From NCBI GenBank assembly GCA_015680685.1, contig MNCI01022611.1, positions 125,112 to 189,111 on the forward strand: a stretch of 64,000 nt of DNA. Direction: 5' to 3'. The position numbers and the translations under genes were made by a program. Shown one piece after another: positions 22,823 to 33,550 of the stretch. The stretch comes from Gnetum montanum. Taxonomy: Eukaryota; Streptophyta; Gnetopsida; Gnetales; Gnetaceae. Each line of letters starts with the position of its first letter. The first letter of the stretch is position 1. The notes beneath the pieces are model-generated. The model did no database searches and had not been told where the DNA came from. It saw only the letters and a list, made by a program, of their open reading frames with translations.

Positions 22823-25084
22823 GGGCCATGATGATTTATAAGCCTAAGAGCCCAAACAAGAAATAACTGTCAACATCCAACAAATTAAGCCTTTCCATGA
22901 ACATACGCCAACTAACACAACAAGCACCTCATCCGATGGACAACCATGCTTCATATTTTGGATCTCCTCCTTTTAACTTAGTCATGGGAGAGATGGCCAA
23001 CCATGTTAATCATTCAAGCGGCTCCTTAGTTTTTCAACTTTTTTGTTCTGCATATTTTTCATTTTACAACTTTTTGTTTTACATATTTTTTGTTTTACAT
23101 CTTTTTTTTATGTTATTAATCTTTTCTAATTTTTATTTTACACCATCATTAGTACATTTGATATTTCTTGAATAATTTAAACTTTATTCTATATTTTCTT
23201 TTATTTGGTGTGATTTTCTACCTTTTTGTTAATAAGTGCCAAGTACATTGGTAATGCATTACTTGATGGTGGTATGTACTATTTTTGTTATTTGATTGTT
23301 GGTATCTAGTTTCTAGCTTTGAATTTTGTTACAGATAATTAGGACATGGTTCCTTTTTCATGTAATAGGCAGTGAGTCCATAACATCCACCCATCCACAC
23401 ACTCTGTGATTTTCCTTGTTTTGGAAACATGCAATCCCTTTTTCATTAATAAAATTTTAATAAATTTGTGACTTTGGTAGTTTCTAGAATTGGGAAGGAT
23501 TCAAAGGTTTGAACAAAGTGTGGCTTCAAGGGGATTTGGTATTTTTTGTACTTTTCTATTTTCCTAGGTGCATGTGTGTTTCCATGAATTTCTTACCATT
23601 TTGTGCCAATCAATAAAGGAAGTTGAATAAGTCCTTGCATGGTGTGATTCTCATTAGAAAAAAATAATGAGAATTCAAAGCATACCCCTTGGACAAAATA
23701 AATGAATACATCCTCACATGGTGTGGTTCTCATCAAGAAAAAAAAGAAAAAAAAAGATGAGGATTCAAAGCATACCCCTTCGACAAAATAAATGCATGTG
23801 TCTTTGCATGGTGTAATTCCCATTTCAAAAAAAAAACAATGGGAATTCAAAGCACACCCCTTAGACAGAATAAACGGGCTACAAGCATTGGTTATGGAAC
23901 TCATCCCCTCTAACTAACGCCCTTCCTCACTTCCTACTTCTTCTCTAATTTGGAATGGTGGTTGTTCCGTGGGAGTGCTCTTGTATCTCAGGGGATGGAT
24001 TGGTTTTAGAATGTTGATGTGAAGTCACTGAAAGTGGTTGGTTTTGATCTAGACTAAGGATGGATCCTATCAAGTCATTTAACCACAAAATCCACAAGGG
24101 ACTTCATGTGACTATAATTAGGAACTCCATTCCACTCTCTCTCTCTCTTATCCATCTATGCTTTCCTTGTTCCACCTCACTGTCAGTTTCATCTTTTGGT
24201 TCGATGTCCTAGTTTGATGTGTCAGAATTCTTAGTTAGTTACTTTTGGGTTTTTGTACTTAACCTTTTGTAACCATTAATCATCCATGAAGTCCAAAAAC
24301 TCTTTGATTTGAAGTTATGGAAGGGCATAAAAGGTCTGTGCCTGCTTTGGGGAGGACCCACTTACATATCTTTTGGTTGGGTTAGTTAAGTTCTTTATCC
24401 TTAGACATTTTCACAATCAAATTCTTTTTTGTTTACCCCATCAATGACATCCAATAATGCACATTTTCATAATATTTTTCAAGTAAACTTTTCTTTTTAT
24501 TATTGTGAATTCTTATACAATCTTCAAATATTTCCTTGTGTTAAACATTTTTCTAATGTAGTGGACTGCTTATCTATTTTACCCTATTTGTCAGCCTTCC
24601 CACTAATACTACTCAAAGAAAATAATCTACCATAATCACAACTTAGCTAAGTGTAACCACTAGTAAGCCAAGCCATTTAATCACTATGTGTTACACATTG
24701 CATACTAATTCATGATCCTATTGTGATTGCAATGGGAAGCATGGATTGGAAGTGGGACTATCTTTACCAAGGATGATGCAGCAATACCACACAATGAGGG
24801 CTGTTCGTGATTGAAGGATCTCTTCTCTCTCTCTCATTCTCCTACTGTCAAGAGGTGTTGGATGTCAATATTCTCCAAGGTGTTCACTCCTTTTCTCATG
24901 AACACCCAATGTTGTAAAAATTGTAATTCTGTACACTTGGGCACTCAGAGTCTATATGTTTGCTTCATCTGAGTCAGTTTGTCATCAATCAATAATCTCA
25001 TACCTATCTTATATGTTATATGGTAAAGAACTTGATCCTCCTCTTCTTCACTTGTGAATAGGTTTTTATTTAGTCATGGGGGTA
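22823..25084 (+). other. Unit B long 3' untranslated region and polypurine tract
   Basis: No coding content is recognised. It holds T-rich TTTTGTTTTACA-type repeats (about 23030-23130), the hairpin triplet at 23630-23885 and a CT-microsatellite at 24135-24150. It ends with the purine run TCATGGGGGTA (25074-25084) before the LTR. The same end sequence precedes the LTRs of C and, on the minus strand, D. Confidence 0.6.
23630..23885 (+). repeat. Three tandem ~85 bp units, each with a 10-bp hairpin
   Basis: Each unit reads CTTGCATGGTGTG-like, a 10-bp arm, an A-rich loop, the complementary arm, then TTCAAAGCATACCCCTT and GACAAAATAAATG-like sequence. Stems: 23647-23656 with 23665-23674; 23725-23734 with 23756-23765; 23815-23824 with 23838-23847. 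Units 1 and 3 pair perfectly; unit 2 pairs with three G-U pairs. Element C has one related unit at 41832-41910. Confidence 0.75.
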
Positions 25085-25949
25085 TGATTAATTACTATTT
25101 GATGTTAGCTGCAATGTCGGGTATGCGACGTCGGGGCCATGATGTCACGTATGCGACATCAAGGCCTAGATCTAACATCGGATGTCCAATGTTAGGGTAT
25201 ATACCCTAAGTCTATAAATATTGTGCCTAGGCTCCAATTTTTAGGAGTTTTTCATTAGTTAATTTTTAGTTTTCAAGCAAGGTAGCAAAGCTCTTACTAT
25301 TTCTTCCCCCTAGAGTTAGAAAATTTTCTGAGTGCCTGCAAAAGGAGTCTAAAGTGTGTATGGTTCTTTGTTCAAGCACTAATGTACCTGAGCATAGCAG
25401 TGTGACAGGAATAAAATGAACTCTTTTGACAATCCTTACAGCACTGAGAATAGATTAATATTTTCTTTATTGCATTTTACTTTCTTATTCTTTACTTTAA
25501 TTCATTTGATTAAGGAATTTATTTTCAGTAGTCAATGAACATGAGCATGACCACTTCAAGCATTCATATAGCACTTAGTAACCCAGCAACGTTTAACATT
25601 TGGTAGACCAACAATGCTATATGTGTTTAGGAAAGTCAGGCGGTTACTTGTGTTAGGCTAGCTAGGCAATAGATATTAGTTTTCAACCTACTCTACTTTT
25701 ATTCTTGTTGTAGGTGATTACGTCCATAAAATATAAAATGAAAAAAATTTAACTACCTCAATTACACTTAAACCATACCCTTGAGCCTCACAAGCGTAGT
25801 TGGGAAGATAACAAACATTTTCAACATCATTTCACTTCATAGAGAAACTAGTGTATGAGATAACTATAGGTCCATAGAATTTGACTAGATTGTATGTAAT
25901 GCCTTAGTGATTCGTATGGTTGGACGTAGGGATACCTCGCTGCTCACAA
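25085..25949 (+). repeat. Unit B second (shared) LTR
   Basis: Starts TGATTAATTACT after the polypurine tract and ends CTGCTCACAA before a primer-binding site. TCTATAAATA lies near 25211, preceded by GTATGCGACRTC subrepeats. It acts structurally as the 3' LTR of the left copy and as the 5' LTR of the right partial copy. Confidence 0.75.
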
Positions 25950-26361
25950 TTGGTGCCATTGCTGAGGACCTTCTTGTTATTTTGTGCATTATCTAGGAAT
26001 CATTGAAAAGTATTTAAATAATTGGAATGAACCTAAGAGTCATATCTTATTTAGCAATTACTACAACAAATTTTCAGAGCGCACTGTGATTTTTATTCAC
26101 TAACTGAAAATGTCTTCTTCTCACAAGAGTGCTTCTCCACCTAAGGCTGATAATGTTCATTTGACAAAGCCTTAACAATACTGAATTATCTATACTCACC
26201 CCAATGAGTACGTGTCAAATTTCACCTTCATCCTACACCAAGATGAACAGCTGTGGTGGTGTAACATGAAGGACAACATTGTGTTGCTGCTTGATCATGT
26301 TGCTCCTACAATGCTCTATCAAATTCTTGCATGATGTGGTGTTCAAGACCACCATGGGGAG

Positions 26362-27096
26362 TGATGAAGTGCTATATAGTCGATGTGTTGACTAGGCCAC
26401 ATATACAGGGCCCCGTATACGCAACCGCGTTGACGCGGGCCCATCGACGTAGCCTTCCTGCGTTGACGTGGCCCAGTTTACGCAGCCACCTATCCTGGCC
26501 TATAAATAAGAGGGCCTTCCACCTCATTTAGGCATCTTTTTAGTAGTTGTAGTGAAGCCCTTGCATTTTGTTTCAGTAGGAGTTAGAATATTTTCCCAGT
26601 GCATGCTCGTAGTGTGATGCTTGTAATTGTACGACACCTTTATTCGAGTGTGACGTACTTGGACGCGCACATGACCAGAAATAAAGATCGAGATTACTTC
26701 ATCATTGCAGCATTCACTTAGTTTTAACTGTTTAATTATTATNNNNNNNNNNNNNNNNNNNNNNNNNNNNNNNNNNNNNNNNNNNNNNNNNNNNNNNNNN
26801 NNNNNNNNNNNNNNNTAAGGAATGGATGCTTATCGCACTTAGGTTAGCTTAGACTTCATTTCCTATTACCCATTAGTTTAATCAAGATTATTCTCCATTG
26901 TCTCTAGGAGTAGCACTAATTTAGGATCACATCATACATGATAAAGCAAATACTAGTCTAGGTGGGAAGACAGCAAACTACGATCAACGTGTAACTATCT
27001 AGATACCACGACTAGCCTATCCACGAAGTTCGACCGGATCGTGCGTGAACGCTCGTATTCGTATGGTTGAGTGTAGGTGTACCTCGCCTCTCATCA
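26362..27096 (+). mobile_element. Solo LTR E with perfect target duplication
   Basis: Begins TGATGAAGTG and ends CTCTCATCA. It is flanked by GGGAG on both sides (26357-26361 and 27097-27101), and the flanking gag sequence joins cleanly. The core has CTATAAATA near 26501, preceded by GTTGACGYG-type subrepeats. No internal region remains, so it is a recombination product. It contains the assembly gap. Confidence 0.85.
26743..26815. other. Assembly gap (73 N)
   Basis: Run of N inside solo LTR E. Confidence 1.
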
Positions 27097-27425
27097 GGGA
27101 GTATAATGTGGAGGATGTTGACACTAGGGACTATCATCCCACTAAAGCACAATGGCTACAAGATCGGTAGTTAGAGCAATGCTATGAATTTTCGAAGGGA
27201 AAAGGGCTTAATGATTCTCCATTCTTGTTATACCAACAAGCTAGTGGGGAACCATTCTCTGAGGGTTTTCCACTCAATGATGCTTCTCTCTTTAACTTCG
27301 ATGATGGAGGTCAAAACTAGAATTTGCACTCCATAGTTCACAATCTTGATTCTGGTAACAAGGGATCTAATGACAAAGACAGATCCAAATGGGCAAGTCA
27401 AGACAGGGATGTTGGCAAGAAGCAT

Positions 27426-29890
27426 AATGTTATGTTGTTAGTGTTGTGGTCATTGCAATTCATAATGTTGTATTCAATCTATGATGGCTTTCAAATGGTA
27501 GTAGAAAATTAAGTTGTAGAGTTATGAATTTTGAACAAAACAAGAGGAAAATATCCAATTCAAAGGCTCAGTAGCATTGATGAATGTTGGCAAAATAAGA
27601 TCATAATTTTACCACAAAGTAAACAAAATTAACAATATTCTTGTTAAATGATGGTTGAAAAATTTAACAAAATTGTCTAAAAAAAACTTCATCATTATTT
27701 TGGAAGAGAAACCCTTACTACAAAAAAGAAAAAAACATATAAAAATTCAAAAACTTGTAGAAGAACATAGGCCCTACAATTCATAATAATATCTATATGA
27801 AATTGGTGTTCCAAAGTAAAAATGAGCATGCCAAACCTACAAGCATTAAAAATTTGGCTTCACATTCAAAATCAAACGAAGCCCTAAAGCAATGGCTATC
27901 ATATATTTTAAAAAAAATACAGGTTGAAAAACCCTAAGCAAAGGGTGTTTGCCATAGCAGATTTCTCCATAATAGCACCAAAAATTTGAATGGACACTCC
28001 TCTCCAACTACCCCATGCACAAGTTTCACCTCATAGAGGATCATGTGGCAACAAGGCATCAATGTGGTAAGAACTAGAGTATGCAAATTTCTTGTTCACA
28101 ATGGAGGTGACTATTTTGGAGAAGCACCAAGCATAATAATGAGTGCAAAGACCAAGGATGATGCTGGTGGAAGTGCCATGCTTGTAGAACCACAACAATA
28201 GGATTTTTGAGTGGAAGCAGGGGATATAGGACACATAAGAACCATGCATGGCAGAGGTAGTATGGTAGAAAGCATGATAGCCAGGAAGCTCAAACACTAA
28301 CATGAAGCACACCAAATGTGAAACCGCATATATTAATGTCACATGGCCTTAATAACAATTTTATTTTAAAAAACAAATCATCACAAACAAAAACTTATGG
28401 TTTATTCGAATTACAACTAGTAATTTTAAAAAGAGAGGTTCATGATTTGAAAAGGGGGGAGTTTATAATCATTTGATAAATATAACTTTAATTTGTTTGG
28501 GAATTAAAATTTTTTAATAAAAATTATAACCTCCCATGAGAGTTATAAATATATCTCCTTAGTATTTGTAAGGTTATAATTGCTAAGAAGACACATGCCA
28601 ACTATGGCTTGATTTTCTCATAACTCCCTATAGAAGTTATAACTTCTTAAGGTAGTTATGAATAAATTTCCTAGATATTTAATATTTACCTTAACCTTCA
28701 ATGATGAATGTAACTACCATGAGAGGGGGTGGGGGTGGGGGCACTTGGGGGGAGAGGAGGGAAGGGGAATCGGTAGTAGCAACATTGAAGATTGTAAAAA
28801 CATGGATTGCTAAAGATATCAATTCGGTTGCTTAGTTTTAATCCTGTGAATGCCTTACTTTCCATTTTGTGTTAGTTACTTAGCTAATGGTCTAGATAGT
28901 AGTGTGCTTGGCATTTAATTTTGGGATTTTCTAGATTGTTCTTAAAGCTTCGTTTTGCACAATATTAGACTTCTATTAAGGTTTTCCAAATAAGAGCTTA
29001 TGTTATAGAAAAGCATCTTGAGAAATTTAATAGTAATGTCTAATAGAAATTGCCTATTTGACTTTAAAGGATCTAGACTGTCTTTGATACTTTGGCTTAT
29101 TTGAAATAGCTTCATTTTTTCTAAAGTTTATTGCCTTAGAATTCTAATTTTAAAAAATTATCAAATTTTTCTATTAGTTCTAGTGGTTGCAATTGTTGAC
29201 AACTGTTGGCTAGCCAAGCAGAAGCTTTTACTTGTGGTTTACAAAGTGTTTTGGTAGTGAATAAGATTGTTATTTATGAATTTTCTTATTGACCTTAAAA
29301 GGTTTGGACAATTTGTAATACTTAGATTAAATTAGAATAGCTTTATTACGAATTGTTTCATCATGTTCAATTTATCTTGCCTAAATGTTTGAGATTTACA
29401 CAAATCTACTTTCCTTTCTATTCTCTTTCTAAAATCCATTTAATCTCACTTTATTTCTAGTTTGCTTATGGAATTTTCTCTCTAGAGGAAACTAGCAGTA
29501 GATTTGAAGAATTATGCTTAAGCATTTTTCTGAAATTTTATGTGTTTCAAGTACCGTACTATAGGAACTATATAGACTAAGTGATTTGACAAAATAGGAA
29601 TCTCAAACAACTCACAGTATTTGACAAAGCCAACCGAATTTATTTTGTAATAGTCAATTACAATTTCATACATGAACCTAAGCATTTCAACATTTACAAT
29701 AGCAAGCACATACTCACATTTAGTTCATTTCATAACCACTGAGTTTATTTGGAGGTATCTAGGCCTTGGTATTAGCAAAAGACTAGTAAGCACCTAAACC
29801 GTGTTTTGAGAAACACCTTTGTTTCCTATGACCCCCAAGGTCATGAGACCAAAGGCCCCCAACATTGGTAGTCCCAAATGGTCACCAACA
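27426..29890 (+). repeat. Element A 3' LTR, second piece
   Basis: Matches about 5815-8352 of the 5' LTR and ends GTCACCAACA at 29890. It lacks the TATA-box segment found at 7155-7200 and carries a G-rich run instead (28720-28770). Confidence 0.8.
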
Positions 29891-29895
29891 CATGC
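29891..29895. other. Right target-site duplication of element A (CATGC)
   Basis: Follows A's 3' LTR end and pairs with CATAC at 5258-5262 with one transition. Confidence 0.6.
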
Positions 29896-31743
29896 AATGC
29901 TTATTCTCAATGTAAGGCACAACCAATGGAGAATCTCTTCCACAACCTAGAATTGAGATTTAAACTCACAATTAAGACTAGAGCACATAGGTCAACATAC
30001 AAATAATTGTGCTTAGAGCTACGACCTCTATGCACTCATTCAATGCTCTCTCTCTCTCTCAAGTTCAACACGAGAACTTACATGATATCTTCTCTCTTTA
30101 TCTCCATGGTACAAGCCTAAAACACTAACATATTTATCAAGAAAATAAGAAAAAAACCTAAGGAAACCTTTCACAAGCTCAAACTTGGAGTTTCAATGTT
30201 ATTTTTATCTTTTTCCATCTTCTCCTAACTAGTTTCCAACTTCAAATAATCAATTCCATAAGTTTCCTTGGTCATATGGGTCATCTTTGAGCTCCTTGAT
30301 CATCTTTGATAAAAATCCAACTTTCAACAGAGATGTCTCCTTCATGTCACAGATGTTTCCCCTACATTTGAGATGTCTCATCAAAGACATATCCTCAGCT
30401 ACAAGACATCTCCTCATCTACAACATGTCTCCCGAGAGAAGACTGCAATTTAGACAAGAGGTCTTCTTTGAATCCAAGACATCTCTTCTCAAGCTCAAGT
30501 CTTAACCAAGACATCTTGTGGACTTCTAAGATATCTTTCTAGAGTTGAAAACCTACAAAAACAACTTGTAGGGAAGAACAAGAGGATAGAAAGAGGTGCT
30601 CCTACACCATAAACATACAACCAAATATCCATCCATTAAACAATACCAAAAGTAAGATTTGCCAACTTCAACCATCTCACAAACAAGGAGGATAGCAAAC
30701 ACCATACTCAGTATTAAAGGTGTGTCAATTTATCATGTTTACTTGCCAATTTTCAAAATCAAAATGTATGTAAACCAAATATCAAATTATCATAGATTTA
30801 TTATTAGTCTTAAAAAGAATGTGAAGTGTCTTCAAGACTCATTTCCCATGTTTCCAAATATTCTAGTGCTAAAGGTGTCTCTAAGACTTACATCTAATGT
30901 TCTAATGACATCGATTAAAAAGGACCAATGAGCCATGAAATCACCCTTTCATGTATGATGGAGCTTACAATGAAAACCACATTGGTGCATCCTAGTGGAT
31001 ATGAATCACCAAACGTCTCTAGGGAGCCAATTTCCGACTAGTCACATAAACTTAATGCTAGCTCAAACAAACATACAAACATGGCATTCAAACTAATGGT
31101 GGAAAGCAATAACAAAACCAAAATAATACATCTCATTAAAGAGATCTAACAATCCATGGAACCCTTACAAGCATACTAGTCCAAGGAATGACATTACACC
31201 ATCAAATCCAAACTAATCAAATGAAATTTAGCATCACATGGAGAACCAACATCATCATACAAAGAGATATTACAAATTCCAAACAATGACCCAAGATTCT
31301 AATTAATCTAAGAAGAGGAATATTTATCCATAGCTTCCAAACAAACTGATTGAACCATAACAATGGAAAGACTAAAGTTACCAACAACCAACAACCACAT
31401 ATGGGTTAATATTCAAACCATGAAATGGCCACTTACTTAAGAAGTTCACATCAAAACTCAAAATCCCAATGAGAAGATTTTGAAAGAATGCATACAATAA
31501 AAATCTAGGAAAACAAAAGGATAAGAGAAAGATCCTAATTAAACTGATAGAGATGACCACAAGTTGACCAAGGTTTAAGCAAAGTAACATTCATTCATGT
31601 AAAGAAAATATCAAATGTTTGAGGGCCCAAAAAAGATCATAACAAATTAACAAGGTGGAATATTCAACAAGGTTTTAGGAAACTTAAAGACCAAGAGAAC
31701 AAAGTTTAAGGCTAAACCGAAGAACCAAAATTCTCAAGGAACA

Positions 31744-31756
31744 AGCTTATTATAGA
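31744..31756 (-). promoter_or_regulatory. TATA-like box in element Z LTR
   Basis: On the minus strand CTCTATAATAAGC lies just downstream of the GAGACA array. It is a modest match to a plant TATA box; its position supports it. Confidence 0.35.
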
Positions 31757-31791
31757 GCTAAGCTTTCAAATGGGACATCTATTGAAGGCTG

Positions 31792-31995
31792 GAGACATTT
31801 CTAGCAAGCTTGGGATGTTTCTAGAATGATGTCTTTGGTTAAGAAGAAGACATCTATAGGATGAAGGAGACATCTTGGGTTCTACAAGAGACATCTCTAG
31901 GCTTAGGGGGAGACATCTTGAGGAAGTAGGAGACATCCATAGTAGAGAAGAGACATCTTTGCTAGGGTGGAGATGTCTCTAGACAAAAGGAGACA
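31792..31995 (-). promoter_or_regulatory. Array of eight auxin-response-element hexamers
   Basis: GAGACA/TGTCTC occurs at 31792, 31867, 31888, 31910, 31930, 31950, 31974 and 31990. Most lie in a GGAGACATCTT context, 15-75 bp apart. TGTCTC is the classical core bound by auxin response factors. The array sits about 40-250 bp upstream of the TATA-like box in Z's transcription direction. Confidence 0.5.
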
Positions 31996-33332
31996 TCTTG
32001 TTCAAGGATGAGATTTCTTCCTATGAGTCTTAAGACATAAAAGGAATGTCTTGTAGAGGATAATGACATCTCATTCATGTAGAGAAAGACTAGGATTTAA
32101 CTAGAAAAACACTGAATCAATGGAAAAGGGAAAAAAACCATAGGTAAAGATCTAACTCAAGATTAAGAATCAAATGGAAACAAGAAAAATTCAATGACTA
32201 AACCAATGAGAAAATTTCAAATTAATAAAAACACAAATTTAGAAAATCTCACAATGGAAGGAATGATAGAATAAGGACTCAATTCAATTCATTGCTAAAA
32301 CAGAGGAATCGAAACAACTCATAATAAAAGCTTAGAATTAGGAAAAGGAAAAGACAGATATGGGAAAAAATATCAAAGATTGATGAAAATCCCAATACTC
32401 CAAACTAGCCATCAATTGAAACCAAACCACATCTCTCTAGGTCTAAGATAAAACCAAATAAAAATTGCAATAGTTTTAATCATTCTATTACAACCAATAA
32501 AGACCCATCGAATTAGCAAAACCCAATCCCATAAAATTATTGATTTAATTCTCACAAAGCCCATACCCAAAATCAATAGAAATAACAATACAATAATCAT
32601 AAATCATGCACACAAAAATATACCAAATCAACATTCTAAGCATTCAAAGCAATACCCATTAGCTCATAAATAACATCATAAAAAACATGAAATTTAACAA
32701 TATAAAGCCCATCCCATGAATGTATACAAACCTGCAAACATAAATGGAAAAGGATCCAAGATTACTCACCTTTTAATCTACATGACAAAATCCACAAAAG
32801 AAAAGAACAATAAGGTAAAGATCCAATCAATAGCGCAACTAATCCATAATCCACTAGCATCTCCACAATCTTCAATCCCCCATAGTACCTCTCTTGAATT
32901 GTCAAAGTGTGTGGAATGAAAGAGCTATTAAAGTTTTAATGGATATTGACAAAAACCATGGAATGGGAAAAAATATCTAATTACCAAAACTAGCATTAAA
33001 CTAACAGAATATTTCCATCAATCCTTTTCACCTCTTACGTAACTTCTTCTCCTCTCACATAACACCCACACATACTAAAATAATTAATAAAGAAAATGCC
33101 ATAAAACCACTATTTCCAAAAATATTCTAATAAACCTCTTATAATAGTAGTAAACCAATTTAATTAAATCTAACATAAGAAAATATCATACCACATAACA
33201 ATAAGGCCATAAAATAAAATCTAGGGAAATCAACCAAACCATAGATCACATGCCATGTCATGCTTCTAACTAATCCTCATGGAATCCTACCATACTCAAC
33301 AATAGGGTTAGTGCACATATGTTGAATGGTAA

Positions 33333-33365
33333 TACACACGCACAGACACACACACACACACACAC
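33333..33365. repeat. (CA)n microsatellite
   Basis: Alternating CA with two interruptions, near the start of element Z's LTR. Confidence 0.9.
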
Positions 33366-33550
33366 CCCAAAAGGTACATAATTACATTAATGCATCCATG
33401 CATCTCAAAGCTCATCATAATAAAATATCCAATGCAAAACCATAAAATAGACCGAACCAATAATATGTATAACACACACCAAAGCACAAGAATCATAATC
33501 TCAATAAAGATCATATGTACTAAGGATACCAAAAAATAAGGATTGTTACA

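Larger units (their letters stand above)
15893..27425 (+). mobile_element. Unit B: tandem Athila-like Ty3/gypsy (LTR-internal-LTR-partial internal)
   Basis: First LTR about 15893-16711, internal region 16712-25084, second LTR 25085-25949, then a second primer-binding site and leader/gag to 27425. The second internal copy stops where A's LTR resumes. No target duplication is seen and about 50 bp of A's LTR is missing. The Athila-like assignment rests on the Asp-tRNA-like primer site, the GYSGYNQIQI and CIDFRLLNM-type RT blocks, and the FPDE block before integrase. Confidence 0.7.
25950..27425 (+). pseudogene. Unit B second primer site, leader and partial gag
   Basis: Primer-binding site 25950-25970 (TTGGTGCCATTGCTGAGGAC). 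Gag starts at 26110 (MSSSHKSASPPK) and reads NEYVSNFTFILHQDEQLWWCNM..., interrupted by solo LTR E (26362-27096), then continues YNVEDVDTRDYHPTKAQ to VGKKH. It stops at the junction with A's LTR. Confidence 0.65.
5263..29890 (+). mobile_element. Element A: Ty3/gypsy LTR element with ~3.1 kb LTRs and dual RNase H
   Basis: Its 5' LTR is 5263-8352. Its 3' LTR is in two pieces, 15401-15894 and 27426-29890, separated by unit B. Both LTRs start near TRTTG and end CACCAAYA. The element without B is about 13.1 kb. Its pol reads protease, archaeal-type RNase H, reverse transcriptase, RNase H, integrase. The extra RNase H suggests a Tat-like lineage. It is flanked by CATAC/CATGC and sits in the LTR of Z. 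Confidence 0.75.
1..33550 (-). mobile_element. Element Z: chromovirus-like Ty3/gypsy LTR element (footprint, split by A)
   Basis: Minus-strand LTR retrotransposon whose internal region fills 1-5040 and whose 5' LTR is 5041-5262 plus 29896-33550. Element A (5263-29890) is inserted in that LTR. The LTR begins at 33550 with TGTAACAATCC on the minus strand and ends near 5041 with AGTGTTA. A primer-binding site for initiator-Met tRNA follows at once, and the gag start is 50 bp further on. The 3' end lies left of the window. Assignment to the chromoviruses rests on the integrase SDRDSKF-type motif, the CCHC-type gag end and the Met-tRNA primer. The joining of the two LTR pieces is inferred from the target duplication that flanks A. 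Confidence 0.65.
29896..33550 (-). repeat. Element Z 5' LTR, main piece (U3 and part of R/U5)
   Basis: On the minus strand this runs from the LTR start TGTAACAATCC (33550) down to the A insertion. It has no coding content. It contains a (CA)n microsatellite (33333-33365), an array of GAGACA hexamers (31792-31995), a TATA-like box (31744-31756) and a looser second cluster of AGACATCT-like words (30327-30540). With 5041-5262 the LTR would be about 3.9 kb, which is long for a chromovirus, so the assignment is inferred. Confidence 0.5.

Noticed and set aside
30287-32919. Several small frames of 60-90 codons in the Z LTR
   Set aside because: Short, without domains, in AT-rich LTR sequence; no codon pattern supports them.
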